The notes below the pieces were generated by a model that saw only the letters and a program-made list of their open reading frames with translations, was not told where the DNA came from and did no database searches. DNA of 64,000 nt from Ursus arctos (Eukaryota > Chordata > Mammalia > Carnivora > Ursidae). The stretch's first letter is position 1. Each line of letters starts with the position of its first letter. Where the stretch lies: NCBI RefSeq assembly GCF_023065955.2, contig NW_026622974.1, positions 30,597,718 to 30,661,717 of the forward strand. The letters are read 5' to 3'. Positions 24,511 through 35,790 of this stretch are shown piece after piece. A program made the position numbers and the translations under genes.

Positions 24511-25794
24511 GAATGATCTCAGAGATAAATGCTGACTATTTGTAAAACTGACTGACGTTCTTGGTATAGGACTGTCATGGAATTGTCATCTCTGCTCCCC
24601 TGCAGACTCAGGAAATAAGAGACAAAATAAAGATAGTTTGACTCTTCGTAGTAGAAAAGTTTCTAATTGAAAGTCAGCATCGTAAATTAAACATGTGACT
24701 AAAGCAATGCTACAGGGGCTTCTAATATAAAACTCCATTAGAACTCCAACTGTTTGATGATTTTATTTTGATTTCTTCTCCCCCCCTCCTTTTTTTTTGG
24801 TAAAGTTTTTAAGTTACTGGTTTCATAAAATAAACACCTGTCTGGCTGAAAAACTTGGCATCATGTTTATGTCAGTTGTCAGAATTAAAATAGATTTGGA
24901 TTCAATTTTCCTGATTTGTCATCTGTGTTTTTTTTTGTTTTTTTTTATGAGACTGTATGTCTTGATCCAATTTGTGTTTGTTTGGATAAAGGTTCATAAG
25001 GCTTGTCACTGAGTTCATCATCCTCTAGGGCACCTAGAAAATGTTCTTCCCCAACATCCTTCCACAAGATCTCTCACGGGAGAGCAGCTAAAAGCTACTG
25101 CACATTAGTGAAGTATTCTCAATTTTCCAAAGCTACCCAGGAAAGGAGTTTAAAAGTGCTCTAAGGGCATGTTTCAAGGTTGCAAGAAGAATCAGAAGCC
25201 TTTGACAGGTGCTGCAATTCTCTTCTGCAAGGGGCAAACTTTTGGCAAGCTCTTAGCCCCCATTTAGTATACAGACAACCTGCCACCAGAACGCACAGCT
25301 GAGCGTTCCGCCAATAGCCCTCAGGTGAAGTGTTGCCTACCCTTCACTCTCTGTAAGATCTCCAGTTACTCAGGGCTGCCCACTTCAAAAGCCAAGGGTT
25401 TTTCGTGAATGCTTTCTTAGCAGAAAACATCGCATGTTGTTATTACTTGTGATCAACAGTCAATTATTTCTTAAAGAGATTTAAACAATAAAAAAATTTT
25501 GAAGTCTTATGTGTTTACCCAGGTCGTTACCATTTCCAGAGTATTTCATTCCTCTGTGCAGATCCGTATTTCTATGCATTGTTTTCCTTCTGCCTGAAGG
25601 ACGACCTTTAACATTCTTTGCAGTGCAACATTATCTGTGATCATTCCAGGTGGTTCTTTCTCTAGCCTTAAATAGTTTCCCCACACATATGATCTGATCA
25701 GTATTCAGCTGGAGTTTTCTCTCCATTCAGCTCTCTCTTCTTCAGTATCCTGTTCTGAGAACTCTAGCCATCTTTTTTTTGTTTGTTTGTTTGT

Positions 25795-26013
25795 TTTTGA
25801 AGATTTTATTTATTTATTTGAGAGAGAGAGAGTGAGTGAGACAGAGAGCGAGCGAGCACAGGAGCAGGGGCAGAGGGAGAGGGAGTAAGAGGAGCAGACT
25901 CCCCTGCTGAGCTGGGAGCCGGACGCGGGGGCTCAGTCCCAGGACCCTGGGATCATGACCTGAGCCTGAGCGGAAGGCAGACACTTAACAGACTGAGACA
26001 CTCGGGCATCCCA
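25795..26013 (-). mobile_element. CanSINE
   Basis: It runs from TTTTGAAGATTTTATTTATT through a GA-rich body to a decayed head, ACTCGGGCATCCC. A perfect 15-bp duplication, aactctagccatctt, lies at 25780-25794 and 26014-26028. A (GTTT)n tract replaces the plain A tail. Confidence 0.96.
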
Positions 26014-26244
26014 AACTCTAGCCATCTTGGTTTCCCCAGCCTCTCAGTTCCATCCCATGTCTTAAGGACATAAAGCCTTACGTGAATTTCCGCACCCATG
26101 TCTGCCCCCTCCTCACAGAACTCAGAAGCAAATCCAAGTGCTAAGCCGAGGAGCCAGCACCCAAGACTGAGGACAGGCTATCCTCCCCGTGCAGGCTTTG
26201 ACCCAGACTCCCCAACAAGATACACCCTTTCCTTTCTGCCTCTT

Positions 26245-26655
26245 ATGAGTTGAATTGTGTCCTCCAAAAAGATATGTTGAAGTCCCAACACCCAGTACCT
26301 CGGGGTGCAACCTTATTTAGAAATAGGGTTTTTGCAGAAGTAATTAGTTAGGATGAGATCAGACTGGAATAGGATGGGCCTTTAATCAAAGATAACTGGT
26401 ATCCTTATAAGAGACGATGTGAGGGCATGGCTATGTGAAGAGACAGACACAAAGGAGAGTGTCCCATGATGACAGCCAGAGGCAGACATGGGAGTGAAGA
26501 AGCTGCAAGCCAAGGAATACCAAGAGAGAGCATGGCTGACACCTTGCTTTTGAGCTTCTAGCCTCCAGAACAGTGACAGAATACATTTCTGTTGTTCTAA
26601 AGCACCCAGTTTGTAGTACTTTGCTATGGCAGAGCTAGGAAATCAATAAACTGCC
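26245..26655 (+). mobile_element. MLT1-family LTR (ERVL-MaLR)
   Basis: The order is typical of MLT1: 'ttgaattgtgtcctccaaaa', 'gatatgttgaagtcccaac', 'aatagggtttttgcagaagt', 'tccttataagagacgatgtg', 'tctagcctccagaacagtg', 'catttctgttgttctaaagc' and 'tttgctatggcagagctagg'. It is essentially full length and has no internal retroviral sequence, so it is a solo LTR. Confidence 0.9.
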
Positions 26656-27440
26656 TAAAATGCCTAAGCCAACTTGCTCATTCAGTCCACACCTAAGAGT
26701 TTCCCAAATACTATCAGCTATGTCTGAACTCCATTTGAGCCCAATCTAGATTCATGAGCGAGAACGAAAAGTGCTTAGCTTTAACTAGTAAATGTCAGGA
26801 AAATTTCAGAGAGGAGCTTATCTTTAATCTGCATCTTATATTTTGGTCAGATTTTGCCATCCAAGGGTGGTACCTAAAAAAGTGATTCTAGGCAGAGGGG
26901 ATAGCATGTATATTTTTTCCAATCTTTATTTCTGTCTGTAATTCAGCTTAAAGGACCAAATCCATCAACACTTTTTTTTCTTCTCTTTTGCTTTCATACA
27001 GTACATTTAACTTCTCTTTCATTTGGGAACGGAGACTTTTTCGTCACATAAGAATAATTGATCAGGTTGGGTAATCACAGTTTAGATAATGGAACATTCG
27101 AAACCGTAACACTCCGTAGAAAAGCACGGATCGATCATGCCTCTGTCAAACAAACAGAAGCCTGTGGTGAAACCAACCGGTGGTAAATTCTATGCAGTTG
27201 AATTACACACATAAATCTAAGACAAATAAAACCTCAAGAAACCGTCCACATTTATGGCAAAGGATTATTTTTGTTGTTTTATTTTCTCGGTTTTCAGAAC
27301 AAGTGCATGTACAATATATCTCGGCCTAATTTTTTAAACATTGGATACGAATGGAGCAAGTCAAATCATGCAAAAACCTGCTAACAATTTATCTATTGTA
27401 ATCAATAGACTCCTCCTGCCCTTGGGATAAAAGATTATTG
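26656..27440. other. unique DNA, possible conserved non-coding block
   Basis: No repeat is recognised. The part at 26940-27430 keeps scattered CpGs (attcgaaaccgtaac, cacggatcgatcatg) and transcription-factor-like words (attgtaatcaatag), and it lies directly downstream, on the minus strand, of the candidate terminal exon at 27772-27969. It may be conserved regulatory DNA or 3' untranslated sequence, but neither is shown. Confidence 0.35.
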
Positions 27441-27452
27441 TTCTTTTCTTTA

Positions 27453-27666
27453 ATACATTTCTTTTTTTTTTTTTTTAAGATTTTTTAAATTTTATTTGAC
27501 AGAGATAGAGACAGCCAGCGAGAGAGGGAACACAAGCAGGGGAGTGGGAGAGGAAGAAGCAGGCTCATAGCGGAGGAGCCTGATGTGGGGCTCGATCCTG
27601 TAACGCCGGGATCACACCCTGAGCCGAAGGCAGACGTTTAACCGCTGTGCCACCCAGGCGCCCCTA
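27453..27666 (-). mobile_element. CanSINE, young
   Basis: A T-run leads to AAGATTTTTTAAATTTTATTTGACAG and the gagatagagacagccagcgagag body, ending at GTGCCACCCAGGCGCCCC. A perfect 12-bp duplication, ttcttttcttta, lies at 27441-27452 and 27667-27678. Its insertion site overlaps a minus-strand AATAAA (27675-27680). Confidence 0.95.
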
Positions 27667-27771
27667 TTCTTTTCTTTATTGTTCCTGTCTTAGTGTGAAA
27701 AGAAGCAGAGCAGAGCTTTGCTTCAGCAGAGATCTTATGGTACAGCTACAGGACATGAGGTTTATTGCAGG

Positions 27772-27969
27772 TTAATTGATAATGGTTCCTGGTGGAAAGT
27801 CCAAGGCCACAGTAACTTTGGGGATCTTAGAAAGATCAGAGCGGTAGAATTTCTGTCCTACCCAGCTTTGCCAGTCCCCGGGTGAGTATTCCATTATTTC
27901 TCTCAAAATGTCGTCTACCTGCTTATGGACTGACTTCATGCATTTTAACAACGTAGGGATTAATAACAC
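27772..27969 (-). CDS. candidate 3'-terminal coding exon or gene remnant, protein not recognised
   Basis: The minus-strand frame ends at a TAA at 27772-27774. Its last 49 codons (from about 27918) have balanced, gene-like codon use with several CpGs, and a mixed hydrophilic-aromatic protein sequence: a DDILREIMEYSPGDWQSW stretch, a KFYRSDL segment and a PKVTVALDFPPGTI tail. An AATAAA lies 5 nt past the stop (27761-27766) and a second at 27675-27680. A possible splice acceptor, ataagcag before GTAGAC, lies at 27919, though its upstream tract is poor in pyrimidines. The frame continues upstream to a non-ATG start (GTG at 27969) without a clear boundary. No transposon explains it. I cannot name the protein or connect it to other exons. 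It may be a true last exon, a relic exon of a lost gene, or chance. Confidence 0.3.
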   Translation of the reverse strand: MLLIPTLLKCMKSVHKQVDDILREIMEYSPGDWQSWVGQKFYRSDLSKIPKVTVALDFPPGTIIN

Positions 27970-28043
27970 ATTTCAATTACAGATTGAATAGAAACGTGTC
28001 AGTGTAGATGGAGATATATACATGACCTAGCACTATTTTTTAA

Positions 28044-28197
28044 TGATATTGGGTTCTTTTTTTTTATTATTAGGATTTTACTTATTTATTTGAGCTCCAC
28101 AAGTGGTGGCGTAGGACAAGTAGGCTGCCTATTGAGCGGGGATGTGGGGCTCGATCCCAGGACCCTGGGAGCACGACCTGAGCCACCCAGGCAACCC
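28044..28197 (-). mobile_element. CanSINE, internally deleted
   Basis: It runs from a T-run and GGATTTTACTTATTTATTTGAG to GAGCCACCCAGGCAACCC, but about 50-70 bp of the usual GA-rich body is missing. A duplication, gacctag(c/t)act...tttaa, lies at 28024-28043 and 28198-28213 with small differences, so this is an older insertion. Confidence 0.88.
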
Positions 28198-28213
28198 GAC
28201 CTAGTACTTTTAA

Positions 28214-31200
28214 ATGAAAAAGCCTTTTGAGTTTTACCTAGGCCAACACTGACCATGTTCCATGAGGCTCTGGATTCCTCAGAGGATCTGAAATGGTTCC
28301 ATAACCCATAGAGCACATAGAGAGCATCATTCAAGTAAGAAACCACCCACAGAGTTAAGAAGCAAGCACTATGGGGTGGGGGCAGTTATTAAAATGTGCA
28401 CTGTTGATATTGCATCACCCACGTAAGATGAACAGGTGGCTATGAAAAGCCAATCAATATCATTGATCTTACAGCTCAGGGGACATTCCAAAAATCTGCA
28501 TCTTACTTTCTTGATTAGATTATGTGAAATTTCTACAGTTCCAGAAATTCAATGTACGTCTCTAGTTTGCTTATTTTTTCCCATAATATGTTCATACAGA
28601 CAAGTACGACAAAGGGTATTACTTATTTATTTGTAAAATACTGGAATATGTTTGCTATGAACATGTGTTTACATACATACATGTATATGTGTCTGTATAC
28701 ATATTGCATACGGACACATGGATTAGAGCATTACACTGATAATTGTTTGAGCAGCTTTTTTAAAATTATCAAATAACTTCACAAAAATGGAGAATATCAG
28801 AAGGGTTTAGATTCAGATAAAAGTTATTGATAAAATGTGTTTCAATCCCTGAGTACCGAATAAACATGAAGTCACTATTAAGAAGATGCCAAAGTCTTTC
28901 AAGAGTATTGGATAATATCATACAAAAGCTCAATTTTATTAAAACATTTTTAATTCTTCATTAAGGGTAGAGGTAGTAAGTTTCAGAATCTTCTTTTAAT
29001 AGCATCGTTCATTGGCCATGAAATAAGATGTTGCCAAGCCTATCTGAAATAAAACAAAGCAAAAAAATTCTCTTTTTCCTGACAAAGAAAGTCCAATAGC
29101 TAAGTATCTTAACAATTACACGGCCCTAGTAGTTAGCACATTGCTGATATTTTAACAGAATAACTAAACCGAATTTCATAATGAAAGGTTTGAAATGTTT
29201 TTGTACTTAGGACTGAAGATAAAATGTCAGCAATGAAATTGAAAATTAAAAATCGGACTCAAGAGTCAAAACTAAATAAATTTGCCTACTTGTAATTCTT
29301 GGAGAGATTATCTGCCAGAGTCAGGCACTGAGGGAGCTGAGGTTCTTAATGGCCACATTAAATATCTTATAATGGCCTGAGATCTTTTATTGGTTTCTGC
29401 CAAACCGTAAAGATTCAAACTTGTTGAGAAACAAGTCATTATCCCTTTTCAGATTCAAGTCTGACCCACTGAGGGAGTCACTAGGTATACATGTTAGTGA
29501 TTCAAGTCTGGCACAGTTATTTCCTGATTCCTTGTAGTCCCTGACTTCTCCAAGTCTCGCCAGCAGCTTAATTGAGGACTTTGTGGTTCTTGTTAGTTCT
29601 GTAGCAACCTAGAGGGAAGAGGATTTTCTTGATACGGTGCTTTCAAAACACACACACACAAACATTCATTCCCACACTCATACAAATAGCAGTTTAAATG
29701 TTCAGTCTATTCTAAAGCTTCCAGTTTATCATTGGAGGAATTAGATTCCTTCAAGGAGTTCTTACTGATTGCTAGGTAGGTTTTATAAATTTAGATTCGT
29801 AAAATGCATTTATAGTTATAAAGTACTTTAAGTGATTGATAGATGATAGATAGATGAGAGAGAAAGAGAGGAGAGAGAGGGGGACTGCAGAAAATCAACT
29901 TCAAAAGAATAGCATTACTTACTTAATATCTCATTATTCTGGTCCCGCAAAGATTGCATTCCAAACTCCCCAGGAGAATGATGATTTGGGACGCTTTACT
30001 TAAACATCTTCAGAAGAACAAACATCTGGCCAATAAATTCTAGTTATTCCCAAAGTAAAACCCCAAAATTTCTAACATCTACCCTACACTTCTCTTTTTC
30101 TTTTGCTCTGTACCTTTTGCCCTGACCTTTAATAGAACTGAAGACCACTGTCACAGAATCGACTTCAGAATGAAATTAAGTCACTTCTCTGCACTTTATC
30201 TTCTTAAGGCTAGACAAAGTAAATCTCTTTAAATTTCAATTATAGGGGTATTTTACAGTAAATAGTTCTACGGTGAATAAGAGAAATCAAAACCTTTTGT
30301 CATCAATGACCTTTACGGTCCAGAGCTGAAAATTAGACAAAGCCTACCATTCCCACACCTGGCCTGATTAGGAGAGATAAGCAGGATGGCCTGTTACCTT
30401 TATAAATATGATGAAAGGGAAGGGATTGTAGATTATTCTCAGACTGCCTTATGCAGGAAAGAACAGAAAGTCAGGACTGAAAATTGTATTAGACTTAATG
30501 TTCCAGACCCATTATCTTACGCGTCTGGATTTAGGGGGCATGTTGGATCTCAGGAGCATATAACTTCATCTCTGGGGGTTATTTCCAAATCCTCTTCAGA
30601 GTTTCTACAAAGAATTCTCTCTTAAGTACCTTTAAGAAAATCAAGAGCTCTACACCTCTAAGCTAATATGGCAATATAAAGATCTCTATTCTCTCTTGTA
30701 TGCAAATATTGGAGGAAAGAGCCTTTTAAAACCTCTATATGAATATGATATCTTCTGCATATATTAGATGCAGTAATTTCGTCTCAGGTTCAATGTTTTG
30801 GTTTTTGCTCAGCTATTAACTCAAGGCTAATTACTGTAGTTTTAAGGTGCCTGTTCCACACGAACATCTTCTTTCCTACCTTTTGAACTTTCAAGTGTCT
30901 CTCTGGTTCTGCACATTTTTTATTCCTTTAAATGGCTCTGATCAGTTGAATTAAAAGCCAGAGGTTTTAGCTACTAATGCTTTCACTAACATTGTAGCAG
31001 ATTTTGAGATTTCTGAGTTAAAGTTGATTTCTTATGTTGTATAATTAGTACAGATGCAGTGACTTTGCACTAAATCACTCCCAATCAATTTACATTTCTT
31101 GGTTGAAAACTCTCATCTATAATCTAAGAACACATTGATATTTCATTTGTTAGAAAACAGAGGAGAACAGAGTTTTCTCATCAAATTTTAATCTTTCATT

Positions 31201-32055
31201 TTAATTACATACCACATTCTCCCAATATGCAGAGAAAAAGTACTTTAAATTCATACTAAGAATTCATACAGACATGTAGAGGGTTAGAAGTATAGAAAGT
31301 AAAACTTACTGAAGTTCTGAAAATAAATTTAAATAATAATCCACCTTTCAACCTTAATAGAGAACATTTTTAGAGACTATATAGCATTTTATGTTTCCAC
31401 CCAAACTAATTGAGCATGTTGACAATGAAAAGTGACATGGTTCATTTTATTACTTTATTTACTTGAATTATTGAATATTGTATTGTTCAAACCTGATCAC
31501 TATTGAAACTGGAAGGAGTTCTTGCCAATAAGTACTAAGATAACAAAAATAAACCAGAACTGGGTTTAATATGGAAATATGCGTGAAATATGGAAACGTT
31601 TATATAAATACTAGAGTCACAAATAAAATTTTAGTCTTCTTCATACAATCCAATAAAGTTAAATTCCACCAGCCTAACATGTTAAGATTTACGAATCTAG
31701 AAAACATACTTAGGCTTGAGGCAGATATTGTTGGTCTTGACAATAGAACCCCAGTATTACTTAGGCAGGGGGAGGTAATGTATCCAGGGAAGGCTTTTCT
31801 TCCAGCCTCAGGATATGAACCATGCTAGATGCTATGCTAACTATAAATTACACTGTGCTACTTCATTACTGAGGAGTACATGCGTGCACACACACGTATG
31901 CTGCATGTGTACAGTGCCTGGATATGTATTATTTTTTGTATACTTCTGGGGCCGTTAGTTGTCATGTGAAATACTCTAATCCTGGTATAGACAGTCAGAA
32001 TTTAAAAGATTCTAGTCTTGTATATACAGTTCAGACACCACTAACTGCAGGTGTT
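28214..32055. other. long mostly unique non-genic interval
   Basis: I recognise no gene or clear transposon across about 3.8 kb apart from simple sequence: a short (CA)n near 29649-29662 and a GATA/GAGA tract near 29840-29882. Frames of 62-86 codons (for example 30386-30625 and 31571-31828) have no recognisable domain. It is one of the least repeat-rich parts of the window. Confidence 0.5.
29840..29882. repeat. GATA/GAGA simple repeat
   Basis: Imperfect gatagatagatga runs into gagagagaaagagaggagagagaggggg. It is a likely polymorphic purine tract. Confidence 0.85.
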
Positions 32056-32065
32056 TTCACTACTG

Positions 32066-32177
32066 TTTTTTTTTTAAGTGGGCTCTAATGCGGGGCTCGA
32101 ACTCACAACCGTGAGATCAAGACCTGATCTGAGATCAAGAGTCGTACCATTAACCGACTGAGCCACCCCGGCGCCCC
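32066..32177 (-). mobile_element. short CanSINE, tRNA-derived head only
   Basis: About 112 bp: a T-run, then AAGTGGGCTCTAATGCGGGGCTCGA and a tRNA-like part ending GAGCCACCCCGGCGCCCC. The CT-rich 3' body of the normal element is absent and the A tail follows the head directly. A duplication, tcactactg, lies at 32057-32065 and 32178-32186, so the short form was inserted as such. Confidence 0.9.
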
Positions 32178-32310
32178 TCACTACTGCTATTTCTATCAAG
32201 CATCAGAGACCTTGTTAGAAAATATTTTTTCATTTGTTGACTAAGTGTTGTTCAAATGTGTACATCGGCCTTTTCATCATTACATAGGATGTGTGTAAGA
32301 ACTTAGTGAG

Positions 32311-32543
32311 AAGGGGGAATGAAGCATGAGAGACTATGGACTCTGGGAAACAAACTGAGGGTTTCAGAGGGGAGGGGGTAGGGGAATGGGATAGACCGGT
32401 GATGGGCAGTAAGGAGGGCACGTATTGCATGGTGCACTGGGTATTATACGCAACTAATGATTCATGGAACTTTACATCAGAAACCAGGGATGTACTGTAT
32501 GGTGACTAACATAATATAATAAAAAAACATTAAAAAAAAAAAG
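32311..32543 (+). mobile_element. 5'-truncated carnivore L1, 3' UTR only
   Basis: It starts 'aagggggaatgaagcatgag', contains 'gactatggactctgggaaac' and 'gggcacgtattgcatggtg', and ends with an A-rich tail after 'ataatataataaaaaaac'. A perfect 14-bp duplication, aagaacttagtgag, lies at 32297-32310 and 32544-32557. It is the same L1 family as the copy at 15483 and is about 75 bp longer. Confidence 0.95.
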
Positions 32544-32557
32544 AAGAACTTAGTGAG

Positions 32558-32889
32558 CTCAATAGCCTACGGTCCTTACAAAGCTGCGTCCTTAACTTAA
32601 GCTTCAGAACTGTGTTAAAATGGTTTTGGAGGGTCCTCGCACCTGTTCTGGCTAAAAGGCTAGCTGAATTCTGCCATTACAATATGTGCGACCTGCTTCG
32701 ACTGCACCTATCTTACAAAGTGTTTTTTTCTCCAAGCATTTATAAAGATAAAAACTGGTACTTCAATGAATTGCAAAATTTATTATACCAGTTTTGATCC
32801 TGGTGGCTAATAGATGTTGGAGTGTGTAGCAGAACTTAATGTAAGACTAGTTCTTACTGTAATAAACCACGTGATTAAAAAGAAAAGTT

Positions 32890-32920
<31 letters not shown>

Positions 32921-33490
32921 AAAACCAACGTTGTGTGGTAGCTTTAACATATAACTTCCTCTTGGAGGCTACCATATCTTCCAGAAAGAAAAAGCTAATA
33001 TGAATGACATACTCAGAGTCAAGTCAGCAAAACTGAAACCACTACAGCTATTTTAAGAGTGAATTTGATACAGAGAATTGGGTAACTGGAAGGTTTTTTG
33101 AAGACTACTAGGCAAAAAGGGAATTGTGAGGTGAAGATGATCGAAAATGTAGGAACCGGCTTCCAGCCCCAGGTCTTGAGAGGAACAAAGGGAAGAATTC
33201 TGTTTATCAGACCCGAGAAAATGGGAGGAAATCTGGACTCAGACCAAGGCAAAGGCGGCACTTCCTGGTGTTGATAACTCCGTGACTGGTCTAGAAATGT
33301 GGAATACAATCTGAAGACTGGAACCGAGCTGCTAGCAGGACCAGGTTGCTGAGGAAGTTTCCTATCCCTTTTCTAGCTTGCTGCTGTCCGGGCTGCCTCT
33401 AGCGCCCTCTGCTGTCAGCCTAACAGAGAGGGAGTCGGCAAAGGGGAAACGTTTGCAGTTTCAGCCCCAGCTTCACGAAGCCGAGTTCAT
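32558..33490. other. unique non-genic DNA with (AAAAC)n
   Basis: An (AAAAC)n tract lies at about 32888-32925, probably a relic A tail or simple repeat. I see no gene. The frames at 32612-32797 and 33019-33309 lack domain support. Confidence 0.5.
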
Positions 33491-33493
33491 GGC

Positions 33494-33946
33494 ACCCCCC
33501 CTTAACTGTGGGGGACACATTCCAAGACTCTTAGTGGATGCCTGAAAGCACAGATAGTACCGAACTCTATATATTAGTAGGTTTTTTTTCCCTCTACATG
33601 CATATTTATGACAAATTTTAACTTATAAATTAGGCACAGTAAGAGATTAACAACAATAACTAATAATAAAATAGAACAATTGTAACTGTAATATACTGTA
33701 ATAAAAGTAATGTGCCTCTTTCTCTCAAAATATCTTATTGTACTGTACTCACCCTTCTTTTGTGATGATGTGAGATGATAAATGCCTACATAATGAGAGG
33801 AAGTGAGGTGAATGTCAAAGGCACTGTGATGTAGTGTTAAGACTACTCCTGACCTTCCGATGATACGTCAGAAGGATCATCTGCTTCCTGATGGCACCTG
33901 GCCCTGGTTACTGAAACCGCAGAAAGACAACTGTGGGTCAGGGAGG
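33494..33946 (+). mobile_element. non-autonomous Tigger-type (TcMar) DNA transposon
   Basis: The left end 'ccccccttaactgtggggga' is followed by 'cattccaagactcttagtgg', 'atgcctgaaagcacagatag', an AT-rich centre, 'ttattgtactgtactcaccc' and 'gatgatacgtcagaaggatc'. The right end 'actgtgggtcagggagg' is a decayed inverted copy of the left end. This is the layout of a short pogo/Tigger-derived mammalian element without transposase. The subfamily name is not certain. Confidence 0.8.
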
Positions 33947-34419
33947 AAAATTGTATAGAAAAATGGGTTTGAGGCAATGAGAACATAGCTTAATAACAGC
34001 ACATTGGCTTTGGTCACCTTGAAACACATAAAAATTCAACTTCCTTTTGGCAATGATTGTTTAGGGGAACATCATGTAAACCAGTTTTGACTAATAGAAG
34101 CTACAGAGAAGTCAGTGTGGGGGTACTTTTTTGTGTGAAATATAGGGTTTCTAGAGTACAGTTTATAAAATAGATTTTCTGTAATGTAAAAGTCAAGTTT
34201 AAAGACTAAGAATAAAACCAAACAGCTTATACCCATAACCCAACTTAAAAAAGCAGAACATTTTGTGTCATAAAAGCCTTTCTTTGATCTCATACTTCAT
34301 TGCTCTGTCAACTCACGTGAAGGTAATCATGACCCTGAAATTTGTGTTAATCATTCTTTTTATTTTATTTATAGTTTAATCCCTTATTTATATATTGTTT
34401 TAAAATACATTATTTTAGA
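33947..34419. other. unique non-genic DNA
   Basis: AT-rich spacer between the Tigger remnant and the L1 cluster. I see nothing else in it. Confidence 0.55.
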
Positions 34420-35790
34420 ATAAAGAATCCTGAAATGAACCTACACAAATAGGGATGACCAATTTTTTAACAAAGGTACAAAGGTAACTTAGTGGACAAA
34501 GGACAGTCTTATCCACAAATGGTGCTGGAATATTGGAATATTTGTCCAAATGCAAAAAAAAAAACAAAAACAAAAACAAAAAACAAAACAACCCGTGTAC
34601 TTCAATCCATACCTCATATCATATAAAAAACAATTCAAAGAGATTATAGACCTAAATAGAAAACTGAAAACTATAAAACTTCCAGAAGAAAATGTAAGAG
34701 AAAGTCTGAGTGAATTTGGGTTAGACAAAGATTTCTTATATATAATACCAAAAGCATAATCCATAAAAGAATAACTTTTTAAATCGGACCTCACCAAAAT
34801 TAAAGCGCTTCTGCTCCCTGAAAGATACTGTCAAGAGAATTAAAAGACAAGCCCACAGACTAGTAATAAATATTTGCAAAGCTTATATTTGATAAAGAAC
34901 TTGTATCCAGAATATGTGATGAACTTTAAAAACTCAGCAATAATGATATAAAAACCCAAACACCAAATTTAAAAACGATCCAAATATTTGAACAGGTATT
35001 TCACCAAAGGATAGATGGATGGCAAGTAATGATATGACAAGATGTTCAATATCATCGGTTACTATGTGAATTAGGGAAATGCAAATCAAAACCACAATGA
35101 AATACTACTTCACACCTATCAGAATATCTAAAATTTAAAAAACCCAAACATACCAGGTTTGGACAAAGGTGTGGAGAAATTAGAATGCTCATGCTCTCCT
35201 AGTGGAAATATAAAATGGTATGATCTTTTTGGAAAACAATTTGGAAATTTCTTACATAGTTGAGCACACACCTAACAATGATTTAGCCATCCCACTTGAA
35301 GAGAAAAGGAAAAAATGTGCGTACAGAGACTTGTATAGGAATGTTCATAGCAGTTTTATTTATAATAGCCCAAACGAGGAAACTATTGAAATGTCAGCCA
35401 ACAGGTGAATGGATAAAATACATTATGGTATATCCATACAATACTATTCAGCAATTAAAAAAGAATGAACTATTGTTATAACAACAGCATAGTTGATCTC
35501 AAGATGATTATTCTGAGTGAAAGAAGACAAATAAAGAAATAATCTTACTGTATGGTTTCATTTATATAAACCTATGGAAAAGACAAACACATAGTAATAA
35601 AAGGCAGATCTCTGATAAGAATGGGGGATGTGACACAGAAGATGTGAATTACAAAGGAGCAGAAGGAAACTGGGAGTAATGAATATGTTCACTGTTTTGA
35701 TTATGGTGATGGTTTCACAGATATATGCATATGTCAATGTGTATCTGATTTTACACTTTAAATATACATAGTCAATTTTATGTCAATTTT
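34420..35790 (+). mobile_element. old L1M, 3' part of ORF2 and 3' UTR
   Basis: It follows L1 order: 'gaaatgaacctacacaaata', 'aatggtgctggaatattgg', 'aaactataaaacttccagaa' (conceptually TIKLPEEN in a 69-codon surviving frame), 'ctactatgtgaattaggga', 'ccactt gaagagaaaagg', 'ggaatgttcatagcagtttt' and 'actgtatggtttcatttata', and ends near 'tatgtcaattttgcctagta'. Stops and indels inactivate it. A second L1 fragment starts directly after it on the same strand. Confidence 0.88.

Larger units (their letters stand above)
23511..25779. other. mostly unique non-genic DNA
   Basis: About 23585-23660 has weak similarity to an old interspersed repeat ('ctgagctgaaggatgaagag'). A pyrimidine tract and a CpG-rich coding-like patch are listed separately. 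Otherwise I recognise nothing between the L1 and the next CanSINE. Confidence 0.5.

Noticed and set aside
29840..29882. Periodic repeats that might suggest an array
   Set aside because: GATA/GAGA simple sequence without regular spacers. There is no CRISPR-like repeat-spacer structure anywhere in the window.
34550..34759. 69-codon frame with KLPEEN-type sequence
   Set aside because: It is a surviving piece of L1 ORF2 inside a dead LINE, so it is reported as part of that element and not as a gene.
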